Shown piece by piece: positions 21,694-32,413 of a DNA stretch of 64,000 nt (positions are counted from its first letter, which is position 1; each line of letters starts with the position of its first letter). The notes beneath the pieces were generated by a model. The model was not told where the DNA came from and did no database searches. It saw only the letters and a list, made by a program, of their open reading frames with translations. The position numbers and the translations under genes were made by a program. Origin of the DNA: Trissonchulus latispiculum (taxonomy: Eukaryota; Nematoda; Enoplea; Enoplida; Ironidae). The stretch lies in contig JASAND010026687.1 of assembly GCA_030248195.1 (NCBI GenBank), positions 1 to 64,000 on the forward strand, given 5' to 3'.

Positions 21694-23178
21694 CGGAATA
21701 CCAGCATTTGCCATGACAATACGCTGATACGGAGTTGGAGAAGCATTTTGAGGTTGAGCAGGGGTGGGATGGAAATTTTGAACCGGGGCAGGGGGTGCCT
21801 GTTGGCGGTTAGGAGGAAACAAATGTTGAGGAGTGGAAGATGGAGCAGAAAATTGAGATTGTTGGGGGCTGGGCTGAGCAGGGGCATACTGTGTAGACAG
21901 AGGAGGTGGTGTATAATTAACGGGTTGGTAGTACTGTTGCTGATTTGCTGGTGCTTGATATTGAGGGGAATAACGCGACTGATTGTAAGAAACGTGGTCG
22001 ACGCGTTCCTGAAGAGGGCGAGGTTTGTAATCAGGAGGGGCTTTTGAGGGGTATCTTTCCCAACATTTTTCGGGAGGGTGACCCCTTTTTTTACAATACC
22101 TGCAGGGGGCGGAAAATTTCTTGCGTTTTTCCTCGTCCCACTTGGCTAGGGCTTCCTGGATGTGTTGCTCAAACCAGTCCTTCATCTCTCGGAAACCAAG
22201 GCGGGAGGCAGCGACTTCTAAATTTGCCTGTGAATTAGAGTCTGACGTTCTTTGGTTCTGAGATCTGTTGTCAGAACCGCCTTCTTCGCCATAGTAGATA
22301 GGCAAGTCATATGATAGGGTGTCGCCCTCCGGAGCCCTGGCTTCACGAGACTCCAGACGGTCAATGATACGACGCACATCTTGCATGGTCGGGCGTTCAC
22401 TCTGGTAGAGGGAGGCCAGTGCAAGGGCGAACTTGTCGTGGACTCCGGCAAAGAGTTGTTGAACACACTGTTCTTCCCTTTCCTCCTGGGTGTCCCACAG
22501 GTCGAGGGCCATGGCTTGCAGTTCAGAAATATAATGACGAACAGATTCATTGTGAAGTCGTTTTCGATGAGCAAAAGCAGAGAATCTATCACGTAGAGAG
22601 AGTTGAGGTTTTGGAAACTGAGATTTTATCAATTCAAGAAAACCGGTATATGACTCTACGACCTGTGGGCCACAACGGGAGGCAAAAATTTGAGCTTTTC
22701 CGGAGAGTTTATTCCAAAGAAGACGCCCCGACTGGCTCTCCGGAACCGCGTGAACCGCCACGGCCGACTCGAATTGAGGAAGCCAATCCTCAAAATAAGC
22801 ATATTTTGGGTCGTAACGAGGGACCTCCCTTAGGACTTCGAGATAATACCGAAAAAGGCTAGTATCAAATTTAGGGACAGAAATGTCCGTTGGTTGCATG
22901 GTTTCGGGGGTGGGGTGACGGGAATTTTTTGGCGTTTTTGATTTTTTCCCCACGGTGTGCACCGTATGAGAACTCTGATTCGAGAAAGATGAGGGGGTAG
23001 GAGGGGGACCCGGAGGAGGAGGAGAAAGTGATGGTTGAAGATGTGGCGGTATATACGTACATACCTGTTGTGAATTAGAAACCGGCGGAAAAGTGGTAGG
23101 TGCCGGATTTTGGGGGGGGGGTTGCCCCCCCGGAGGTTCCTGTCCAGCAGGGGGGGCACCGCGTCCTTGCCCTCCCAT
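21691..23178 (-). CDS. gag: Gag polyprotein with CCHC zinc knuckle
   Basis: The capsid-like domain covers about residues 100-290: FDTSLFRYYLEVLREV, FEDWLPQFESAVAVHAV, GRLLWNKLSGKAQIFA, then LRDRFSAFAHRKRLHNESV and LWDTQEEREEQCVQQLF, a layout typical of the retrotransposon gag family. A CCHC knuckle follows (CRYCKKRGHPPEKC, spacing C-x2-C-x4-H-x4-C). The ends are Pro/Gln-rich. It packages element RNA and assembles the particle. It stops at UAG 21693-21691 and probably continues upstream into the Pro-rich leader through the G/C-homopolymer region near 23.1 kb. Confidence 0.92.
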   Translation of the reverse strand: MGGQGRGAPPAGQEPPGGQPPPQNPAPTTFPPVSNSQQVCTYIPPHLQPSLSPPPPGPPPTPSSFSNQSSHTVHTVGKKSKTPKNSRHPTPETMQPTDISVPKFDTSLFRYYLEVLREVPRYDPKYAYFEDWLPQFESAVAVHAVPESQSGRLLWNKLSGKAQIFASRCGPQVVESYTGFLELIKSQFPKPQLSLRDRFSAFAHRKRLHNESVRHYISELQAMALDLWDTQEEREEQCVQQLFAGVHDKFALALASLYQSERPTMQDVRRIIDRLESREARAPEGDTLSYDLPIYYGEEGGSDNRSQNQRTSDSNSQANLEVAASRLGFREMKDWFEQHIQEALAKWDEEKRKKFSAPCRYCKKRGHPPEKCWERYPSKAPPDYKPRPLQERVDHVSYNQSRYSPQYQAPANQQQYYQPVNYTPPPLSTQYAPAQPSPQQSQFSAPSSTPQHLFPPNRQQAPPAPVQNFHPTPAQPQNASPTPYQRIVMANAGIP

Positions 23179-25576
23179 AAGGAGGACACAGAGGAGTGTA
23201 GTCCCCGCTGCTGGGAGGTCTCACTAGGGGTAAGGGGGCGGTTTTGAGATACGTAGTCAGTGGCACAAGCGTGGGATGCAACCATATCTGCCATATAATA
23301 TGGATTTTCAGGGGCCTGTTGGGGTACGTATGGCGGTACCCGGATAGGCGGAAGGTTTGGTTGGGACCCCTCCCACAAATGATTTCTGTCTAGTTCCGCA
23401 ATGACCGGATTCTGAAAGACCTGCTGTTCCAGTCGGTCATGTTCAAAATTTACGGGTGTACGTATAAAATATTGCCCCTCCGGAAACTGTTCATTGGGAG
23501 GTTGATAGCGAAGTTGAGGAATTTGCTGCTGATGCGGGTCAGGAGCTGAAAGTTGAGCACCTTCATACAAATGTTGTCTATAGGAACGGGGGAGAATCGG
23601 AAAATATTTGGGGTCCTGGTCATTTACACGACCCCGCTGTGTTAGGCGACTTGGGGAAGCCAGAGGGGGATTTTGAGTGCTGGGATGGGGAACTGGTAAA
23701 GGGGGAGGTGGAGAAGGCTGTGTATGATGTAATTTTGGTGCGGAGGGACCCCCGGCGCAAACTGGAGTGCGATGTACCGAAATATGAGAAGCAGCCGTAG
23801 CTCGATCTGGTAGGGGGTTTCCGTATTGGTCCCGCGGAATAACATGCCCCCCCAAATGAGACAGCTGAGGGGCTTGAGAATTTACCGGCGGTACGTACGT
23901 ATTTTTCTGAAAATCTGCCACCGAGGCCGCTGGAATGCTATATGGAATTTGGGTATTAGGTAAGTAATTGGGCTCTGGGGGGTGGTGCCCCCCACCAAAA
24001 TTCTGCTCCCTATCCGATGCGGGAGTGTTATGGCTTGAGCCACTCACTTCAGACAGAATGCCCGAATTTTGACTGTTCGCGGAATTATAGACAGACCCGT
24101 TTTCTGAATAAGCAACATTTTCCCCGAAATTTTGCTGGAAATTTGGTCCAGTAGGAGGTGGAGGGGTCCCGTTTTCGACCCGCCGGGAGAGTGTCCCAAC
24201 AACGCCAGACGGACCCGAAACATTTTGCCCGAAATTTTGTAAAAAATTTGAATCCACCGGAGGGGGCAGGGGCCGTTTCCGACCTGCCGGGAGAGTGTCC
24301 CGACAACATCGGGCGGACCCTGAGGAGACCGTAGAGAATACGTACGTTGGGGGGGGGAGGAGCTGTAGCCCCACCTTGGGAAGTTTGGGGGAGGTAATAA
24401 TTTGGGGAAAAGGTGAATTTTGAATTTGTTGGGAAAGGGAGGGTCCCTCTCCGGCTTGCCCGGACAACGGCCCAGACACACCATTAGGGGCCGCCCCATT
24501 TCCCAAAATATTTGAAGGTGAAGATAAATTTTGAGATTGTTGGGGAGGAGGGGGTCCCTCTCCGGCTTGTCCGGACAACAGCCCAGACACACCATTAGGG
24601 GCCACCCCATTTTGCAACCCCATAGCAGTAAGAACACTTTGGGTACTCTGAACAACATCAAAACGAGGCGAAATAGAATTATCAAAATCCCGACGAAAAT
24701 TTGAATTTTCAGAATTTTGGTCCACTAGATTTTTAGTGGAGGGGGTAGGTAATTTACCCGCCCCTAAATTACCCAGATTTTCGTTCGGGGGGGAAGCAAA
24801 CTGAAAAACAATCTGAGAGGGGACGGAAATTGGTCCCCCCAACACCTGTACCGAGGTTTCTCTCCGGTCCCTATAGGATTCTCCCCCAAAATTTTGCCCC
24901 ACTGGTTCCCCAACTGCCGGAGAACCCCAAGTATTCATTAGGGCCCCCGAAAAATTTATATCCCCCGAGACATTTCTCCCGACGACCGTCCCCTAGAAGC
25001 GGAATGACTACGCCTATTCCGGGGTGGGGTCGGGGGTCGAACAGCACCACGAAAAATTGGGGGATGGGGGGTTCAAAATTTTGTAGGTGTGGGATTTCAG
25101 AATTTTGGGGGTGGGGAGATTCAGAATTTTGTAGGTGTGGGGTTTCAGAATTTTGGGGGTGGGGAGATTCAGAATTTTGTAGGTGTGAGATTTCAGAATT
25201 TTGGGGTGGGGAGACTCAGAATTTTGGGGGTGGGGAGATTCAGAAATTTGGGGGTGGGGGGTTCAGAAAAATGTACCCCTAAATTTTGTGATCCAGGTGG
25301 GGAAGAAACCACAACTTGTGGGGCTGGGGGGGAGGTAGATTTGAACTGTATGGGGGGGGTCGGATTTTGTAAATTTTGGGGGGAGGCAATCCCCCCGTTT
25401 CCCCCATGCTGTCGCCCCCCCAAGTTTGCAGGAGATTTGTGGAAAAAATGACGATTCAAAAAACTATCCGAAACTTCCGGCGCCTGCGAATTTGGAGGTA
25501 ATTCTGAAAAAAGGCGAACTGTTTCTTCGCGAATCCGTTTTAAATAGCGAGTAAGCGGGCGAGACGAGTCTGACAT
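22830..25576 (-). CDS. gag: Proline-rich Gag leader
   Basis: It starts at ATG 25576 (MSDSSRPLTRYLKRIR), 15 bases downstream of the primer site, so it is the first ORF of the element. One frame runs 25576-25193 and a long one runs 24938-22830; between them is a coding tandem repeat. The translation is low-complexity (Pro, Gln, Ser, Asn) with repeated units: NGVSGLLSGQAGEG and NGVSGPLSGQAGEG in good form, with degenerate relatives further on. The overlap with gag (23178-22830) means the true path changes frame near 23.1 kb, at runs of 6-9 G or C. Such a large leader is unusual for gypsy Gag. Confidence 0.75.
25056..25290 (-). repeat. 48-bp G-rich in-frame coding repeat
   Basis: About four copies of a 48-bp unit made of two 24-bp halves (landmark TTGTAGGTGTGGG at 25081, 25129 and later; GGGGGTGGGGAGATTCAG between them). 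On the coding strand the halves encode variants of LPTPKFLN. The length is a multiple of three, so expansion keeps frame. The plus strand is rich in runs of 4-6 G and could form quadruplexes. Confidence 0.8.
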
Positions 25577-25590
25577 GCTACTCTCCTGAA

Positions 25591-25603
25591 GGAACGGTCG
25601 CCA
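25591..25603 (-). promoter_or_regulatory. Primer-binding site, tRNA-Arg type
   Basis: The minus strand reads TGGCGACCGTTCC two bases after the LTR end. TGGCGACCGT is complementary to a 3' tRNA end ...ACGGTCGCCA, as in tRNA-Arg used by the mdg1/412 group of gypsy elements. Identity falls off after ten bases. Confidence 0.8.
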
Positions 25604-25605
25604 GT

Positions 25606-26221
25606 TGTAAAGATTTGTAAAACCAGTGAACGATGAATTTAAATTAAAAGAAGATTACTAGGTTCGTGAGTGTGCGCATGTCAATCTCGTCCCTAAACTC
25701 GCTACTTACTAGGTTCGTGAGTGTGCGCATGTCAATCTCGTACCTAAACTCGCTACTTCCCTAAACAACTACAGCAGGCGCCGGCAGTCCAAATTCGGTA
25801 CCGTGAGTTTACTGGGTTTTTAAACAAAGTTATAAATTTGACAAAAATAGCAAAATTAACTTCTACAGTTCACAAAAACATAAACATTTTCATAATTGGA
25901 TACACAAAAATACAACATTTACCTTAACCCAAAAGAGAAAAAGGGGGCGCCCAAATTAGGAGGGACTGAGATCCCCCAATCCAAAACTTGAGGAAAAAGC
26001 TCCCCGTTGAATGCAGAAAAACAGATGAAAGAGCCGCCGCTCCGTACGAAAGATTCGAGAAGACTGATCTTTTCGCTCACTTTCAATGGCGGACCAATTT
26101 AGCTAAGGAACCGAGGTTCCTACACGAGAGTACAATTTTTCATTTATCGTTCATAAAGATAACACTGCATTTTAGGTAATTTTAAATGGAAATCAAAGGA
26201 AATATCCGAAAATAGTTCACA
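25606..26221 (-). mobile_element. 5' LTR (616 bp)
   Basis: On the minus strand it starts TGTGAACTATTTTC (26221) and ends TTTACA (25606), then AC and the primer site. A diverged LTR in the other orientation at 50790-51283 supports both ends (start TGTGAAGTATTTTC, end TGTACA). It contains an internal 51-bp direct duplication (units starting 25655 and 25706, GTGTGCGCATGTCAATCTCG in both) that the other LTR lacks. A matching 3' LTR was not found. Confidence 0.88.
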
Positions 26222-27334
26222 CTGGCAAACTTGAAGGCTTCGTTTAGTAGTTCTGAAGTTAAGGCTGAAACTTGCTAACTTTGCTGAAACATTTGGCAAA
26301 ATCAATGGCATATTCTTTTATTGCTTGCCAGCAAAGGGCCTGATTAAAGTATTGACTCAATATGTATGCATATGTATACAAACATTCTATTTGCTTAAAC
26401 ACGACTATGCGCAGTTTAGTAAAAAATGGAAAGTTTCTATTGGGTTCACAAGCAAATACGTTGTATTAGATGCAGGCAATATATATGTACAACCTGTGAT
26501 TGCTACTACGAGCACAGGTGCTGAAAAATACCAATTATATACTACATTGAGGAATATAACCGACGCTCCTTCTAGGAATATATAGTAGGCAAATAGCTAA
26601 TTGCAAAATTATCACAACTGGCGAAATGCTGTTTGAGGATGAGTGAAAAACAAGCATTTCAAATACTGCTGGCATTAATTGGAAAAACTTATTACAAGTC
26701 TGTAGAAATATAATAATGAGATTATAGCGAAAACTATTTTCCGAAAAACTTGTATTTTGATTTCTATATTAAGTTGTTTCCAGCCTAACTGAATGCGCCA
26801 AGAACAAAATATTATGCTAAATGTGAATTTCGAACCAGGAGTTTCGACATTTGAAGGGGTGAATGATGTCACAGGTTCTAAAAAGCAGTTCTAAAATTTA
26901 TTTAGAGCATTGAATATTTTCACTGAAACTGGGTATAAACTTTAGCTACTGATATACGAAACATACGTACGTATCTAAAGCTAACGTACCTAAGGTAAAC
27001 TAAACTGAGATAATTAACTATATCCTCTTCTACTATATGCGTCTAACAGGGAAGTGACGCAACGTTCTTACTTACGTATTACAATTTACTCATTCCTCTG
27101 ACTTTCTGCGTTGCTGACACTCAAAGTCTAACTTAAGGTATTATTAGCTTGAAAGTAACTGATTCAGAGACCTGCCAAAAGTAATGAATAGCTTTTATGG
27201 GCTTTGCACTTTTTATGAAACAAGAGTAAGCACCTTGCCGTCAAAACCTATGAATCAGCTAATAAATTTTACTAACTTCGAAGAGTTTCCATCTAAATTG
27301 TGCAATATCCTGCGGAAATTGCACCATTACTCAC
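26222..27334. other. Intergenic
   Basis: Unique AT-rich DNA outside the LTR. The base sequence adjoining the LTR is CTGGC, the candidate target-site copy at this end. An 86-codon frame at 26325-26585 has no recognisable features. Confidence 0.5.
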
Positions 27335-27720
27335 TGAGTCAGCAAACCGCTATATAAGCGCTAGCTTTCTAGCAGTCAGCGGCCAGTAGTCAGTGTTCCC
27401 AAATTTAAGTCAACTCTGTTTAATGAAACACTCATAATACCTGTAACTGTAACTATTCATGCTGTAACTGTATGCTGTAGCTATTCATGCCCTTCAATGT
27501 ATTGATATGCCTGCTCAGTCTGACTTATTATAACTATGCTGTTTCTATCATTAAAGAAATTTGTGTTTGAATTATGATTACTGACTCTACTCCGATCCAT
27601 ACCCTGCAGTAACAGGTCCAGTTTTGGAATTACTGGGCTACCTTATTACGCTTCCACTAACACTGCGCCGGACCTCGACCTGCTACACAAGTACACGACA
27701 ATAAATATTGAATCATAATA
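27335..27720 (+). promoter_or_regulatory. Promoter-like, possibly LTR-derived segment
   Basis: A strong TATA box (GCTATATAAGCG, ~27350) is followed ~35 bp on by an initiator-like GTAGTCAGTGTT, then short CTGTAACTGTA/GCTATTCATGC repeats, ATTAAAG (~27550) and CTGCAGTAACA (~27608). This TATA, start, polyadenylation and ACA-end order is what a solo LTR looks like, but no start boundary or target duplication could be placed and no gene follows. Confidence 0.35.
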
Positions 27721-28629
27721 CAAAATGCCCAGTAATTAACCATTTTGATCAGTAATTTGTCATATTCCTTCAAGTAACAGCTAAATGGGACGTTTACAAG
27801 TACAAATGTACATGTCTCTTCAAAGTTTGTCCTTTTAATTTAATAAAACAGTTGTGTGCATGTTGAATAATTATAACAAACCATTGCGAACACAAAATAA
27901 AGTTGAGGAACAAAACACACGGAAAACAAAATCTTATGTCCAATATTTGCAATCCTACATAGCAAATTGCTACTACTGCTATAATGTCACAATAGTGGAT
28001 ACAAAACATAATGAGTCGTGCAAACAAAAGCATCTACAAACAAATAATATGTTAAGTGCGTGAAAATTAAATGGTATATTAGTTTTAAGAAATGTTCTTC
28101 ACTTTCATTCTTCCGTTATCAGTATAAAGCATTTGTCAAATGTATTTCACTATTGTTAACTGTTTTACAATTGATATGGAATACAAAACAAATACAAGAC
28201 ACGAGTACATGCAAAAATGGAAAAGACAACAACCAATTTTTACCAATACATTCAATTTTACTCACTGCAATGAAATTAAAATCAAAACAATACAAACTTT
28301 CTTCATTAATAATAAATATATTGATGAATACGATTCACTTTTTTTGAAATCTTTAACAAATATTAAAAATCTTGGTCCACATTTATAATTATCTTTTTAA
28401 AAATTGTGTTAAAAATTGAAAATTTTGATTCACTGTTTCAAAATATGAACCGAAAATTGAAAAATCAATACAAGTTTTGAAATTATAAACAAAAATTCTT
28501 TTTTCGTAAATAATTACTGAAATGAAAAATATTCCTCAACAAATTCAAAACAGTATCCATCAACGAAAATTAACACAAAAATTGTGGATAAGCATTACTG
28601 CAATGCGAAAAACATACAATTACAACACA
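27721..28629. other. Intergenic, AT-rich
   Basis: No gene is recognised. Open frames on both strands at 27.8-28.4 kb are AT-rich and without domain features. Confidence 0.5.
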
Positions 28630-30306
28630 CTAAATATCAAGGGGTTCAGTACTAACGTGGTCTTCAAGGACTTTACGTTTGGGATAGAAATACGTTAAGC
28701 TATCCCTAAATTGTTCATAGGACAAAACTTCGTTGTTTTTGACCATGAAGCCCCGGATAATTCCACAACGCTTAACCTTTTCGTTTAGGACCTCCATGAA
28801 AAGTTCTTTGGTGATGTTGTTCTTTTTTGATAGCCCCTTTGTTGAGTACGTGGGTTTGGAGCCATTTTTCCAGCCAAAATACGTTTTACTGCATAAGGCT
28901 ATCATTCCGTCACCTTTCCACTCCTGCTTGAATAAGCCAGGAGTGCGCTGGTCATAATCGTTGAGAGCCAAGTATTGGCTGCTTAGGTGATCAAACTTGT
29001 TTCGATAAGGGAAATCTCTTTTCTCCATCACGGCTTCGATGGATTCTTCAGTAAGGGCGAAATATAGGGAGTCTGTGTCCATTTGGATAAGTTCGAAATT
29101 TTCATTCCCGATAGTGTCACAAAGGAAATCGTAAAATTCGAGCATAGTCAGTTTGGCATCTGAGCACACAAAAAAGTCGATGAGGCTAGGGAGATTGAAT
29201 GTAACCTCTTTTTTCGCCATCGTCACTTCGTAGATACCATCATCAAGATCATCTTTTTCTCGAAACAAAGGATCGTTGTACATTCGTTCGGCTTTTCTTG
29301 AGTCCACAAAAGAAGGGTCTTCGTGTTTCTCAACGCCCATGCAGCATTTGCCGTAGTGTGAGTTGCCCAGCAATTTCCAAAGTTCGCCTTTAATTTTCTG
29401 GGAAAGATCTCTGTCGGCTTGTCGTCGATGTTCCGCAATTGAGTGCTTCACATTTTCAAACACAGCTTCACCATTTTCAAATTGGAGGACCTGATAAATT
29501 CGAGTGACAATCAGGCCCTTTTCCATGTAATATTCTAGCAAAGGAGTTGTCAGCCTAATTTTTTCTCCATAATAGCTGGATATTAAGGATCGTCTGGGCT
29601 TCTTCATAATTCCATGTTGCTCTGCATAAGCCTTCATGACTGGTCCAATGTCGTCTATGGAAATTTCGGAGTTTTTGAAAATGGGAGGAAATTCCCTCAT
29701 CGCCGCCCTCCTTTCCAAGTCCCAGCACGGGACCTGGATGTCAACTTCGTGAACCTGTTGGATATGATCAACAAGGTCATTCGATACTTGATCACACACA
29801 GGACAAGTGTTTTCGTTCTAAAACGAATTACTGAGTTAACGTATAGTGAAACAGCTGACACGAAAAGACAGCTGACACACAAACAGCAAGCATAATAAGT
29901 AAGCAATTATAAATTGTAATAAAACTGTAAAATAATAAATAGAAACAAATAAACTAGAAACAAAGCTCATGATAACCATAAGTTATAATAAAGAGTCGCA
30001 AAATACGGTCCGAAATCAGTTTAATCTTCGAAAACGTTCTCACCATGTAACTGGTTCTTGGATGAAGTGGGGTCATAGAAGGACTATAGGGTTCATCATT
30101 AAGGTTAAAGGGGTCATTGGGGTACTGTAGCATCTCTCATTATGATGACATGACTTTTGGTGTCGCCTAAATGGACGGCTAAATGTTCGAAAGCACAAGG
30201 GGCATTGCAAGGTCACTGGATTGGGTTGATGAGCAATTCTTTGATGACGGTTGGGGTTGTCTTGTCGGAAAAAGGATTTCCCACACACGTCACATCTAAT
30301 AGCCAT
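28630..30306 (-). pseudogene. C2H2 zinc-finger / truncated family B DNA polymerase fusion
   Basis: Exon 1 (30306-30044) encodes two C2H2 fingers (CDVCGKSFFRQDNPNRH..., CPLCFRTFSRPFRRH...). Donor ATG/GTGAGA, 226-nt intron, acceptor CGTTTTAG. Exon 2 (29817-28630) starts with a third finger (CPVCDQVSNDLVDHIQQVH) and runs into the C-terminal half of a protein-primed-type PolB: motif B LLGNSHYGK and motif C MDTDSLYFA are present. The exonuclease domain and motif A (first catalytic Asp) are absent, so it cannot be a working polymerase by itself. Phases agree at the splice. Exon 1 changes frame at a G4 run (30119-30122). A CGTTTTAG acceptor just before the start codon suggests a 5' UTR intron. It could be a Maverick/virus-derived fossil or a domesticated fusion. 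Confidence 0.8.
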
Positions 30307-30333
30307 TGCTAAAACGATGAAGCATATCTTCAC

Positions 30334-31199
30334 TTCTATTTATTGAGTTATAGTTTCCGTCTTAGTGGAGTAAACAAGATAATGATACCAAGTATTACAC
30401 AATCGTGTGGACACTGCTGACTCACTATGTAAACATAAATACAATTATGATTGCGCAATATTAAGCAATTGCAAATGAATGTACAATGGCTATGATGACT
30501 CACTGTGTAAACAAGACTGTGTAACACTGCACCAGTCACGTAATTCGCTATGTAAACAAAAGCGTGCAATAGTCAGTCAATTTATACAAATTAAAGGTCA
30601 ATAAATTGGAAGTGGGTGTTTTTCAAATTAACTAACTGAATTAACACTAAAATAAGCAATAAGAAATAACAATGCACCGTGTTCACCCAGATATTATAAA
30701 ATCAAAATTTCAGTTTAAAAAATATAAGTCTAATATAAATATTGTAATAATATAAATATATAATAATTTAAATATAAATAAATAAATTTAAAACAATATA
30801 ATATTTAATAAGATAAAATTTTAATAAAATAAAATTAAAAAAATAAATAATAAATTTTGATAAAATTAAAATCAACTTAGTTAAAGTAATTCTTGCCATA
30901 ATGGCTTACTGCGCAATTGGTGAATTTTGTTTGGCACCGTGCTGGTCACGTGTAAATACATGATTACAATGATGACTCACAGTGTAAACAAAAGTGTGCA
31001 GTAGATAGTAAAGTCAATTGCGTCGTGTTGGCATGTACAGTAAGTGAGATTTAAAAAGTGAACTGCAAATGGCTTTGCTTCGTAAAACTTATTTCATGAT
31101 ATACAATTGCTGATATAAAATTTGGAAATAATGAAAACTATGCCTTTTTTCATCAAACATAAAATTAGCATACCAGCTTAATCTAAATTTTGTTTGCAG
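30334..31199. other. Intergenic with ~40-bp interspersed repeats and A/T tract
   Basis: Variants of ATGACTCAC-x-GTGTAAACAA occur near 30418, 30495, 30545 and 30972, some followed by GTGTGCAGTA or GTGCAATAGT. A simple AT-rich tract (TATAAATATAA type) fills ~30710-30870. Confidence 0.5.
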
Positions 31200-32413
31200 A
31201 ATCCTCATATTTGTAGAAAATACTTGGAGGTCTTGGCTGGAGATTATACCGCGATGAATGAAAAACTCATCTTCGTTGTAAGTTGTAGTTCCGGTTAAAG
31301 CGGTTTTTAAATGAATAGTGTGTCTAAAAGCTGCGAAGGAGTCTCCTTTGCCTACTAATACACTTTTTTGATAAATGTTAATTGCATTAAATAAATTTTT
31401 AGGTGTTGGACAAGTTTGGTTACCAAAAATTCATTCAAACCGCTGAACGTCTAAACTACAAGTGCTCTGTTGAATCGATTATGCTGATCCTGAAGCTCAT
31501 TACCGAGTAACTCCAAAAGGTAAAAACTTTTCAATGCAAGGAAACAAAATAAGTTGTACACGATTCCAAAAATCTGATTCTGGAGTTTATATATTAAAAT
31601 TCTTGTTTGCTTTATTTCAGAAGCACGCATGGATCTACTGAAAGGAAAATATGTCTTGTTCATGCCTCAGCATTATGGCGATTTGCATGCATACGTTCGA
31701 TAAAAGAAACTTTTACCTGAAAATGAAATCAGATGTCTTAGTTTCCAGATTGTACAGACTATAGCATTGTGCCATATCAAGGGCATATGTTTGCGTGATA
31801 TCAGGCTGCTGCAGTGGGTCTTTGTGGACCAAAAGAGGTCAGCTTAGTTTCATAACTAAAATAATTTTTTAATATTGTTCATTCAGTAATTGCTGACAAC
31901 TAACATTTTTGTGGAGTTTACTGTTTTTATTTCAGAACACAGCTAAGACTAAGAAATTTGGATGAAATCTACATTTGTTCAACTTATGACAATGATCAGT
32001 TGTCAGGACGCTATGGCTGCCCCGCTTATGTCAGTCCCCAACTGGTAACATTAGAAACGCCTAGCTATGCGAGGAAACCCGAAGATATCTGGTCTTTTTA
32101 TGTACTAATGTTCGTCATGTCCTTGGGTCGCTACCCTTTCTACGGATACACCTCTTTTGAATTAATAAACAGCATTCATCGCGGTCAATTTTACATCCCA
32201 GAAAATGCTAACATTTCACAAGAACATAAATACCTAATTAGAGCCTTCATATGCTTCAGAACAGAGGAGCGCCCAGCCGCCATTCAACTTTTATCCCATC
32301 CGTGGTTTCATCGTGCTAATGCCCCTGAAGCCCAAAGACTGTGTGACTCTGACACTGAAAACCAAGTTGGGGAAATGTATCTTCCAACTGATTTCGTGTC
32401 TATGCTTAATTAG
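31200..32413 (+). pseudogene. Tribbles-like pseudokinase, broken
   Basis: Four exons with consensus splice sites: 31200-31277, 31403-31519, 31621-31837 and 31936-32413. Kinase-fold landmarks: YVLFMPQHYGDLHAYVR, CHIKGICLRDIRL (Tribbles LRDLKL in place of HRDLK), RNLDE where active kinases have DFG, GRYGCPAYVSPQL, DIWSFYVLMFVMSLGRYPF, RGQFYIPE and the MEK-binding-like LLSHPWF. The tail has ENQVGEM where Tribbles carries its COP1-binding D-Q-x-V-P motif, so that motif looks lost. Breaks: an in-frame TAA at 31701-31703 after HAYVR, and a one-base frameshift near 31485. No upstream start exon was found. The last exon alone is intact and could still be made. Retained introns rule out a processed pseudogene. 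Confidence 0.85.

Larger units (their letters stand above)
6841..26221 (-). mobile_element. Giant Ty3/gypsy-type LTR retroelement with accessory ORFs (3' LTR not found)
   Basis: Minus-strand order: 5' LTR, tRNA-type primer site, proline-rich leader, gag with zinc knuckle, in-frame UAG, aspartic protease, RT, RNase H, integrase with GPF module, then ~8-9 kb of further same-strand, spliced-looking ORFs ending with a NADAR protein. The part down to 16631 is secure. Inclusion of 6841-16630 is inferred from same strand, same CCGGA-rich composition, no intervening LTR, and a nucleotide block (CCGGACAACGGCCCAGACAC) found both in the gag leader (24.4-24.6 kb) and near 7930. No second LTR matching 25606-26221 was found, so the 3' end is truncated, rearranged or outside this assembly. 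Confidence 0.7.

Noticed and set aside
26325..26585. 86-codon plus-strand frame
   Set aside because: AT-rich, no domain, signal peptide or splice context.
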